This document shows, one piece after another, positions 57,666-64,000 of a stretch of 64,000 nt of DNA (position 1 is its first letter; the number at the start of each line of letters is the position of its first letter). Source of the stretch: Hymenobacter pini (GTDB lineage Bacteria > Bacteroidota > Bacteroidia > Cytophagales > Hymenobacteraceae). The stretch lies in contig NZ_JAIZZH010000002.1 in assembly GCF_020421205.1 (NCBI RefSeq), positions 124,001 to 188,000 of the forward strand. Direction: 5' to 3'. The translations under genes and the position numbers were made by a program. The notes beneath the pieces are model-generated. The model made no database searches. It was not told the DNA's origin and saw nothing but the letters and a program-made list of their open reading frames with translations.

Positions 57666-58766
57666 ATGTCCACTACTCCCGCCACCACCGTTCTGCGTCC
57701 GCACGCCGAGGATGTATACGCCGAAGAACTGGCCGCCCTGCGTGCCGCCGACCACGACCGGCCCAAGCCCCCGAACTGGCACCTCTCACCCTGGGCAACC
57801 GTCACGTATCTGCTGGGTGGCAAGCTGGATAACGGCTTCGAAATCGAGCCCAAGTACATCGGGCAGCGGCGGCTGATGGAAATTGCCGTGGCTACCCTAG
57901 CTACCGACCGGGCTTTGCTGCTGCTGGGCGTGCCGGGCACGGCCAAAAGCTGGGTTTCCGAGCACCTGACGGCGGCCATCAGCGGCCGCTCAGACTTGCT
58001 GGTGCAGGGCACGGCGGGCACCTCCGAGGATGCCATTCGGTACTCCTGGAACTACGCCCGCCTCATTGCCGAAGGCCCTTCCCGAAGTGCGCTGGTGCCC
58101 TCGCCCCTGTTCAAAGGCATGCAGGAAGGCCGCCTCGTGCGCCTCGAAGAGCTCACCCGCATCCCCTCCGACGTGCAGGACACGCTCATCACCATGCTCT
58201 CGGAGAAAGTGTTGCCCATCCCCGAGCTGTCCACGGAGGTACAGGCCACCAGTGGCTTCAACGTCATTGCCACCGCCAATGACCGGGACAAGGGCGTGAA
58301 CGAGCTGAGCAGCGCCCTGCGCCGCCGCTTCAACACGGTGGTACTGCCGTTGCCTAACTCGGCCGAGGAGGAAGTGCGCATTGTGCAGACGCGGGTGGAA
58401 AAGCAGGGTAAGGCGCTGCAGCTGCCCGCCGAAGCCCCGGCCCTGGAGCAAATCAGCCGCCTCGTCACCATCTTCCGGGAGTTGCGCTCGGGCGTGACGG
58501 AAAACGGCAAAACCAAGCTCAAAAGCCCCAGCGGTACCCTCAGCACCGGCGAGGCTATTTCGGTGATGAACAGCGGCCTGGCCCTGGCCGCCTACTTCGG
58601 CGACGGCAGCCTGCGCGCCCACGACCTGGCCGCCGGCCTCACCGGCGCCGTGGTGAAAGACCCCGTGCAGGACCGCACCGTCTGGCTGGAATACCTCGAA
58701 ACCGTAGTGAAAGAGCGTGACGGCTGGAAAGACCTGTACCGCGCCTGCCGGGAAGTGGTGGAGTAA
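57666..58766 (+). CDS. MoxR-family AAA+ ATPase (YehL-like)
   Basis: 366 residues. Walker A is GVPGTAKS at 88-95; the Walker B region reads GRLVRLEELTR, with Glu161-Glu162 where MoxR proteins usually have Asp-Glu. The sensor-1 Asn205 is in VIATANDRDKG, and Arg219-221 (ALRRRF) supplies the arginine finger. The MoxR-type lid follows. MoxR ATPases remodel or insert cofactors into partner VWA proteins. The size and neighbours (SWIM, DUF5691, DUF5682) fit the YehL subfamily. It is separated from DUF5691 by the composite palindrome. Confidence 0.88.
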   Translation: MSTTPATTVLRPHAEDVYAEELAALRAADHDRPKPPNWHLSPWATVTYLLGGKLDNGFEIEPKYIGQRRLMEIAVATLATDRALLLLGVPGTAKSWVSEHLTAAISGRSDLLVQGTAGTSEDAIRYSWNYARLIAEGPSRSALVPSPLFKGMQEGRLVRLEELTRIPSDVQDTLITMLSEKVLPIPELSTEVQATSGFNVIATANDRDKGVNELSSALRRRFNTVVLPLPNSAEEEVRIVQTRVEKQGKALQLPAEAPALEQISRLVTIFRELRSGVTENGKTKLKSPSGTLSTGEAISVMNSGLALAAYFGDGSLRAHDLAAGLTGAVVKDPVQDRTVWLEYLETVVKERDGWKDLYRACREVVE

Positions 58767-58838
58767 TGTATAGCCATACCCCGAACATCATCCGGAGCGG
58801 AGCATCTTATTCAACCTTTTATTTTCTGTTTTCACTAA

Positions 58839-59429
58839 ATGCAATTTCTGCGCACGAATAAGAATCTTATCCCAGTGCTGCTTATGGCTGCGCTTAGTAT
58901 CTGCACTATTCTCACTGTTCTATTTGTGCCAGTGTACCAGGATGGGGAAGCGTACCAGCGGGCTTTCACGCTTGCCCATTATGGTGCCTTTGTGGCTGTA
59001 GTGCTGAATCTTCTAGCCTATTTTCTTCGCCGCCCATTTTTCAAACCGTTGCTTTTGCTGACGTTGGGACTCACCCTGCTCAGCATTATCAACTTTTTAC
59101 CGGATGATTTTCGGTTCAATTTCGGTTTTGGCGACGTCGGAGTGGGATTCTCAATTCTGGGGCTGGTCTTAGTGGTGCTGTATTATTTCATGAATAAGCC
59201 GACCGCTCATGCCTTTGTCAACCAGCACATTATTCCTACGCCAACACCCGAACAAGCGGCCCGCCGCCGCAGGCAACGCATCGACCAGTTCAAAAACACT
59301 TTCGCCAAGAAGTCGGATGAAAGCCTACGACTAATGCTTCAGGAGAAGAAAGTGCTGCCGGATGCTTTAACGGCCGCGCGGGAGTTGCTGCAGGAGCGGC
59401 AGGCTTCCACTACAAGCACAAGTAATTAG
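58839..59429 (+). CDS. Hypothetical membrane protein
   Basis: 196 residues with about four helices (IPVLLMAALSICTILTVLFV, AFVAVVLNLLAYFL, PLLLLTLGLTLLSIINFL, FSILGLVLVVLYYFM) and a cytoplasmic C-terminal charged helix (residues about 140-196). The gene is AT-richer than the MoxR gene before it. No family recognised. The next gene starts six bases after its stop. Confidence 0.6.
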   Translation: MQFLRTNKNLIPVLLMAALSICTILTVLFVPVYQDGEAYQRAFTLAHYGAFVAVVLNLLAYFLRRPFFKPLLLLTLGLTLLSIINFLPDDFRFNFGFGDVGVGFSILGLVLVVLYYFMNKPTAHAFVNQHIIPTPTPEQAARRRRQRIDQFKNTFAKKSDESLRLMLQEKKVLPDALTAARELLQERQASTTSTSN

Positions 59430-59435
59430 GTTCCT

Positions 59436-59918
59436 ATGTCAGATAAACAGCCTGAATCCTATTGGACAGCGGTTGGCAATATTATTCGGGAACGGCCTTA
59501 CGGGCCGGACGGCGCTGAAACTCGCTACGGGACAAAGCATTTTGCACCGGGTGCTAAAGTATACATCATTGACTGGTATCCGGGCATGTGTGAAAGCATC
59601 GTGGTAGTAGGCCAACACCGCAAATCTAAACGCTTGATAACGCTGTCACTTGACGTTCGGCTGGTGGAAAACCTCCGTGCTAAAGTCTGTTATAACCCTA
59701 CGGTAATTGCCAAGTTCAAGGAACATTACTCTCCAAAGGCGCACTATAACGCGGGCCCCATTAACGCCCTAACCAAGGAGTTGGCGGAAACGATGTGCCG
59801 AGCAATTCCACAATGGCAACGGAACTACAAAACGAAGTCTAGAGCAAGTGTGGCTCTTACTGATGAAACTACTCCAACTATCTCATTCTTGGTTTGGCTT
59901 CAGAAGTTGTTCCGCTGA
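59436..59918 (+). CDS. Hypothetical protein, AT-richer
   Basis: 160 residues, soluble, beginning MSDKQPESYWTAVGNIIRER. A small predicted beta-domain (FAPGAKVYIIDWYPGMCESI, then VGQHRKSKRLITLSLDVRLV) is followed by helices. It has the look of the many small uncharacterised proteins that sit in immunity or accessory clusters, but I do not recognise a family. Six bases separate it from the membrane protein gene, so they are likely cotranscribed. Confidence 0.55.
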   Translation: MSDKQPESYWTAVGNIIRERPYGPDGAETRYGTKHFAPGAKVYIIDWYPGMCESIVVVGQHRKSKRLITLSLDVRLVENLRAKVCYNPTVIAKFKEHYSPKAHYNAGPINALTKELAETMCRAIPQWQRNYKTKSRASVALTDETTPTISFLVWLQKLFR

Positions 59919-59968
59919 TTTTTGGGATATAAGTTCTAGTCAAGCTGCTCCATTAACTTCCTTTCGTA

Positions 59969-60418
59969 ATGTCACAATCCCATCCCAATTATACGGACCT
60001 AGGGTTCTCAAGCCGCATGAGCCCCGCCTTGCGCAGCTTAGTGGAGCAGCAGTTGCTTACTGACTTAGCTTACTACGGAGTTGATCAGACAGGGCTAAAA
60101 TTTGATTGGTCAGAAAGCTGCATTGAAGGCCATTTAGAGAATTATTTGGACAGCAGTCTGGAAAACTACTCTGGTATTGCTGTGTACAGTTCAGATAACA
60201 AGTGTGTAGCTGATGGGTGGATGGAGTTCATTGTGGCGGGTGAGTTCTTTCTGGTTTTTTGGGACTATTTGACTGTTCGGGAAAACGGCCGGCAGATCTT
60301 TGACAAAAGCCAGCCTGGCATTCCTGACCATGTATGGCAACAGATTCCAGAGGATATCCGCGGCAGCTACCAAACAGACCGAATGAAACGGCCGCCCTTC
60401 AATCAGCCTGCTCTTTAA
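59969..60418 (+). CDS. Hypothetical protein, AT-richer
   Basis: 149 residues, acidic, beginning MSQSHPNYTDLGFSSRMSPA, with YYGVDQTGLKFDWSESCIEG in the middle. Soluble and predicted alpha-beta, similar in size and acidity to immunity-like proteins; family unknown. It ends four bases before the DUF5682 gene, so this set of three genes runs into the conserved cluster. Confidence 0.55.
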   Translation: MSQSHPNYTDLGFSSRMSPALRSLVEQQLLTDLAYYGVDQTGLKFDWSESCIEGHLENYLDSSLENYSGIAVYSSDNKCVADGWMEFIVAGEFFLVFWDYLTVRENGRQIFDKSQPGIPDHVWQQIPEDIRGSYQTDRMKRPPFNQPAL

Positions 60419-60422
60419 CCCC

Positions 60423-62720
60423 ATGCCCACCGACCTCCGCCTTTTCGGTATTCGCCACCACGGGCCCGGCAGCGCCGCCAGCCTCGTGCACGCCCTCGAC
60501 GCCTACCAGCCCGATATGGTACTGCTGGAGTGCCCCGCCGATGCCGAAGCGGCGCTAGCGGCGGCCACGCACCCCGAGATGGTGCCGCCGGTGGCTTTAC
60601 TCGTGTACAACCCCAAGCAGCACCAGCAGGCCTCGTTTCTGCCCTTCGCCGAGTTTTCGCCGGAGTGGCAGGCCATCCAGTGGTGCCACCGCCACGGCGC
60701 GCACCTGCGCTGCTTTGATTTGCCGGCGAGCATGCGTTTTGCCCAGGAGCTAGTGGCGGAAATACCGGCGGTAGTAGCCCCCAGTGAGTCCCTTGCAGCG
60801 GAAGTTCCCTTTGAAGCTCAGCTGCCGGAGCCAGAAGCCGAACCGCTCGATACCCCGGAACCAGCTGAACCGCCTCTACCCTCGCCCAAAGCCGACCCGA
60901 TTTCCTACCTGGCCGAGCTGGACGGGTACACCGACGGGGAGCGGTGGTGGGAGCTGCGCCTGGAACACGCCCCCGGCCACATCGACACCTTCACGGTGGT
61001 GCTGGACATGATGACGGCCCTGCGCGAGGAGCTGAACCAACCCGAGACTGAGGAAACCCTATTGCGCGAGGCCTTTATGCGCGAAACCCTGCGTGCTACG
61101 TTGCAGCAGGGCTACCAGCGCGTGGCCGTGGTGTGCGGGGCCTGGCACGCGCCGGTACTGCGGCCCGAGCTGCTCAAGAAAGAAGACAAAGCCCGCCTCA
61201 AGGGCCTGAAGAAAGTCGCTACTGCCGCCACCTGGATTCCGTGGACGTTTGAGCGGCTGTCCTACGCCTCGGGCTACGGGGCGGGCATCTTGTCGCCGGC
61301 CTGGTACGAGCTGCTATTTACCACGCCCCGGGCCGAAGTGGTGACGCACTGGATGGTACGCGCCGCCCGCCTGCTGCGCACCCGCGACCTGGACGCCTCC
61401 GCCGCCCACGCCATTGAGGGCGTGCGCCTGGCCGAAACCCTGGCCGTGGTGCGCGGCCGGGAGCTGCCCGGCATCGAAGAGCTGCAGGAAGCCGCCGTGG
61501 CTATTCTGGGCGGGGGCTACGCCGAAGCCCTGGACCTGGTGCAGCGGGAGCTGGTGATTGGGGAGCGGCTGGGCGCAGTGCCGCCCGAACAGCCCGCCAC
61601 GCCCCTGCAGCAGGATTTGCAGCTCCAGCAGAAAACTACCCGCCTCAAGCCCGAAGCCACCGCCAAAACCCTCGACCTGGATTTGCGCAAGGAACTGGAC
61701 CTGAGCCGCAGCCACCTGCTGCACCGCCTGCGCCTGCTGGATATCCGCTGGGGCGAACCGCGCCGAGCTCAGGGCAAGGCTGGCACCTTCCACGAGCTGT
61801 GGGAATTGCAATGGCAGCCCGAATATGCCCTCAACGTGCTGGATGCCGGCCGCCTGGGTAATACCGTGCTGGCCGCCGCTGCCGCCAAAGCCGCCGCCCG
61901 CGCCGCCGAGGCCCCCGACCTGGAAGCCGTGAGCAAGCTCTTGGAAGAAGCCCTGCAGGCTGACCTGGGCCCGGCCATTGGGGCGCTGGTGGCGCGGCTC
62001 GAAACCCTCTCGGCCGGCACCCGCGACGTAACCCACCTGCTGGCCGCCCTGCCCCCGCTGGTGAACGTGCTGCGCTATGGCAACGTGCGCCGCACCGAAA
62101 CCGCTCAGGTGTCCACCGTGGTGCACCATTTGGTGCCGCGCCTATGCATCGGGCTGCCCCAGGCCTGCACCGGCCTCGACTACGACGGCGCCCGCCAGCT
62201 ACTGCCCCGACTCGAAGGCACCCACCAGGCTATCCGGCTGCTGCAGGACGACGCCCAGGAAGCCGACTGGTACGCGGCTCTGGCCGTGGTGCTGCGCAAT
62301 CCGGCGTCCTCAGGGCTACTGGCCGGAGCCGCCGGGCGGTTGCTGTTCGATGCCCACCAGCTGGCCCCGGACGAAGCCGCCACGGCCCTCGGCCTGGCCC
62401 TGGCCCCCGCTCAGCCCACCGACTACGCCACCGCCTGGATTGAGGGTTTCCTCAGCGGCAGCGGGTTGCTCCTGCTTCACCACCGCCCCTTATTCGATTT
62501 GCTCAACAACTGGCTCGGGGAACTGCCCGAAGACACGTTCCGCGAAATTGTACCCTTACTGCGCCGCGCCTTCACCGATTTCAGCCTCCCAGAACGTCGC
62601 CAACTGCTAGATCTGTCCAAGCAAGGCCACCAACCGGCAGTGGCAGCCGTGGAGGAAGATTTCGACCTGGAACGCGGCCTACTGGTGCTGCCGGGGCTGC
62701 GGGAGCTGCTGGGCTATTGA
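60423..62720 (+). CDS. DUF5682 family protein (YehM-like)
   Basis: 765 residues, soluble. The N-terminal domain (about 1-290) starts LFGIRHHGPGSAASLVHALD, with His12-His13, then PDMVLLECPAD (Glu36) and VAVVCGAWHAPVLRPELL (His242). This layout is like the TraB/ChaN/EreA-type fold. An Ala/Pro/Glu-rich linker at about 115-165 interrupts that domain. The C-terminal two thirds are helical repeats. The family accompanies SWIM, DUF5691, MoxR and VWA genes; E. coli YehM has the same size and context. Its stop codon TGA is the first part of a palindromic repeat. Confidence 0.83.
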   Translation: MPTDLRLFGIRHHGPGSAASLVHALDAYQPDMVLLECPADAEAALAAATHPEMVPPVALLVYNPKQHQQASFLPFAEFSPEWQAIQWCHRHGAHLRCFDLPASMRFAQELVAEIPAVVAPSESLAAEVPFEAQLPEPEAEPLDTPEPAEPPLPSPKADPISYLAELDGYTDGERWWELRLEHAPGHIDTFTVVLDMMTALREELNQPETEETLLREAFMRETLRATLQQGYQRVAVVCGAWHAPVLRPELLKKEDKARLKGLKKVATAATWIPWTFERLSYASGYGAGILSPAWYELLFTTPRAEVVTHWMVRAARLLRTRDLDASAAHAIEGVRLAETLAVVRGRELPGIEELQEAAVAILGGGYAEALDLVQRELVIGERLGAVPPEQPATPLQQDLQLQQKTTRLKPEATAKTLDLDLRKELDLSRSHLLHRLRLLDIRWGEPRRAQGKAGTFHELWELQWQPEYALNVLDAGRLGNTVLAAAAAKAAARAAEAPDLEAVSKLLEEALQADLGPAIGALVARLETLSAGTRDVTHLLAALPPLVNVLRYGNVRRTETAQVSTVVHHLVPRLCIGLPQACTGLDYDGARQLLPRLEGTHQAIRLLQDDAQEADWYAALAVVLRNPASSGLLAGAAGRLLFDAHQLAPDEAATALGLALAPAQPTDYATAWIEGFLSGSGLLLLHHRPLFDLLNNWLGELPEDTFREIVPLLRRAFTDFSLPERRQLLDLSKQGHQPAVAAVEEDFDLERGLLVLPGLRELLGY

Positions 62721-62842
62721 CCCATCATAGCACGATGTAGAGACTCAATACTTTGCGTCTCGTCGTTGAACGACCGGCTTCGCGCAGATCAAACAACCTC
62801 AGCAACGACGAGACGCAAGATGTTGCGTCTCTATACGGGTCA
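62718..62842. repeat. Palindromic repeat including the DUF5682 stop
   Basis: TGACCC at 62718-62723 pairs with GGGTCA at 62837-62842. Inside, 62737-62768 (GTAGAGACTC ... CGTCGTTG) pairs with 62803-62836 (CAACGACGAGACGC ... TATAC). The sequence differs from the CATCTCTAC family and from the 18.7 kb element. Confidence 0.8.
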
Positions 62843-62913
62843 TAATCCGATAACACTATTTCCACCGGACCAGCAACCCATCCACAAAACCGCTCTGTTC
62901 TAATCAAACCAAC

Positions 62914-63480
62914 GTGCTGCATTTCTTACGAAACTTCTTTGCTTCAAAGCGCCCAGAGGCCATTCAGCAACTAGAGGCGCAACTCAAAAGAGTGTCTATA
63001 AAGGGCCGAATGGCTTACTGCATCACCTGTCTGGAAAACGTGTTGGCATGCAAGCAACTGCAGGAGCCTGCGCTTGATAAGCTCCTGCAGTGTCTCTGGG
63101 ACTTTACCAGCAACCCCGACCTGAGCGACTGGGAGAAAAAAATCATGGATTTCTCGCCGGAAAGTATCTTAGAGGAGCCATTGGAAGAGTGTTCCTATTT
63201 GACGCTTTCCGAAGCTCAACACCTACGGACAGTTTACATGAGCCTCTCAAAGAGCCTGCTCATCTGCATAGATGATACTATCGAGGTCGGGAGGGGCAAT
63301 TTGTACGGAGGTACGAGCGGGTATAGTCCCCACAGCTTGATACCAGCCATGCAGGTGGTCAGGTACATGGTTGCGCACACTTATCCGCTGCCGCCAATGG
63401 AGAATTTTCTCCGTTCTCCCTTCACAGAGGAGGATCAGCATGGCTGGGGAAAACGTGTTGACAGAAGCTACTTTCAGTAG
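62914..63480 (+). CDS. Hypothetical protein, AT-richer
   Basis: 188 residues from a GTG start (LHFLRNFFASKRPEAIQQLE). Helical, soluble, with a Cys-containing segment AYCITCLENVLACKQLQ. Unknown family. It is AT-rich compared with the flanking cluster genes. After the TAG at 63478-63480 the frame stays open for 34 codons straight into the ATG of the next gene, with protein-like sequence, so the natural C terminus may have been cut off by a nonsense change. Confidence 0.55.
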   Translation: MLHFLRNFFASKRPEAIQQLEAQLKRVSIKGRMAYCITCLENVLACKQLQEPALDKLLQCLWDFTSNPDLSDWEKKIMDFSPESILEEPLEECSYLTLSEAQHLRTVYMSLSKSLLICIDDTIEVGRGNLYGGTSGYSPHSLIPAMQVVRYMVAHTYPLPPMENFLRSPFTEEDQHGWGKRVDRSYFQ

Positions 63481-63582
63481 GCCAATATCAAGACCATTAC
63501 AGGAGCCAGATGCCACGACTATTTGCTCAGAGGGACGGAGTTGTTTGAGCCATTAAATTTTCCCAGCTCCAAAACTCGCCCT

Positions 63583-64000
63583 ATGGACCTGCAAGAACAC
63601 TACACGGCCATGCGGGATGCGACGGTGCACCGGCTGCTGCACGACGGCGCCGACCCGGATCCGCTGCTTCACTCCCCGCAGGATACCCGCCGGGGCATCA
63701 CGCTGCTGGCCCGGCCGCCAGCGGCTGTTACCGCGGCTATTGAAGCTATTCTGGCTGATTTCCGGAGCATCGAGCCGGCGCAGTATTATTATCCGGCCTC
63801 TGATATTCACCTTACTATTCTCTCCATCATTTCCTGCTACGCCGGTTTCACGCTCGGCCAGATTGACCCCGTCGCCTACCGCCAGGCAGTGCAGCAGATT
63901 GCGCGGCTGGTGCGGCCGTTTCGCATCCGCTACGAAGGTTTCACGGCTTCGCCCGGCGGTATTATGGTGCAGGGCTTTCCGGAAGATGACGGACTGGAGA
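63583..64000 (+). CDS. 2H phosphoesterase-like protein (partial, N-terminal part)
   Basis: An ATG at 63583 opens a frame that runs off the right edge (139 codons visible). The sequence begins MDLQEHYTAMRDATVHRLLH and includes SDIHLTILSIISCYAGFT, an His-x-Thr motif in the pattern of 2'-5' RNA ligase/2H phosphoesterases. The second HxT/S motif would lie beyond the window, so the assignment is tentative. It is GC-rich like the conserved genes. Confidence 0.65.
   Translation, partial: MDLQEHYTAMRDATVHRLLHDGADPDPLLHSPQDTRRGITLLARPPAAVTAAIEAILADFRSIEPAQYYYPASDIHLTILSIISCYAGFTLGQIDPVAYRQAVQQIARLVRPFRIRYEGFTASPGGIMVQGFPEDDGLE

Noticed and set aside
1..64000. CRISPR arrays, tRNA or rRNA genes, transposases, prophage genes
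   Set aside because: I looked for evenly spaced repeats, tRNA arm sequences, ribosomal RNA blocks and IS or phage proteins on both strands and found none; the repeats present are palindromes without spacer units.

Overview
The window looks like chromosomal DNA of a GC-rich member of the Bacteroidota, most likely Hymenobacter or a close relative (Hymenobacteraceae, Cytophagales). This is inferred from several things: a lipoprotein TamA homologue (TamL), DUF4369/TlpA-type thioredoxin proteins, DUF2911 and DUF885 proteins, a fused E1 alpha-beta keto-acid dehydrogenase, and a recurring promoter element of the form TAnnTTTG upstream of genes on both strands. I saw no rRNA, tRNA, CRISPR array, insertion sequence or prophage. 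Coding density is high and most genes are ordinary chromosomal ones.

Layout. 1-5.1 kb: a partial unknown gene, a secreted M23 peptidase, two lipoproteins, a KgtP-like transporter and an O-antigen-ligase-like membrane protein. 5.3-5.6 kb: a cobalamin riboswitch with no recognisable B12 gene after it; the next gene is an acyl-CoA thioesterase. 6.3-9.7 kb: a small unknown protein, a COG2509 flavoprotein, a CoA-binding protein, and an SDR oxidoreductase broken by an in-frame stop. 9.9-12.4 kb: ECF sigma factor, membrane-anchored partner and a predicted beta-barrel protein, apparently one operon. 12.5-18.1 kb: TrmH/SpoU methyltransferase diverging from tamL, then the fused branched-chain keto-acid dehydrogenase E1. 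18.2-28.5 kb: acetyltransferase, MBL hydrolase, hemF overlapping a PAP2 phosphatase, small unknowns, riboflavin synthase, an initiating sugar-phosphate transferase, pcm, a thiol-disulfide protein, a second thioesterase and a Pro/Ala-rich protein.

28.6-35.1 kb: three consecutive TlpA-like proteins, gatB, a helical secreted protein and a TonB-domain protein, all on the minus strand. 35.4-45.9 kb: DUF885 protein, alaS, a MerR regulator, an AT-rich unknown, dprA, a site one base away from the parS consensus, a class IV aminotransferase, two small tandem paralogues, thyA, an SRPBCC protein and a small Cys-rich secreted protein. 46-54.3 kb: an MMPL/RND exporter, two PAP2 phosphatases around a COG4705 membrane protein, an OmpR-type two-component system, a coiled-coil protein and a DUF2007 protein.

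54.4-64 kb is the most unusual region. SWIM zinc-finger, DUF5691, MoxR-type AAA+ ATPase and DUF5682 proteins lie in series, resembling the poorly understood YehL-type MoxR loci (yehLMPQ of E. coli). Several AT-richer unknown genes and two large palindromic repeats are interspersed. A VWA-domain protein, the usual remaining partner, would be expected just past the right edge. The window ends inside a gene resembling 2H phosphoesterases.
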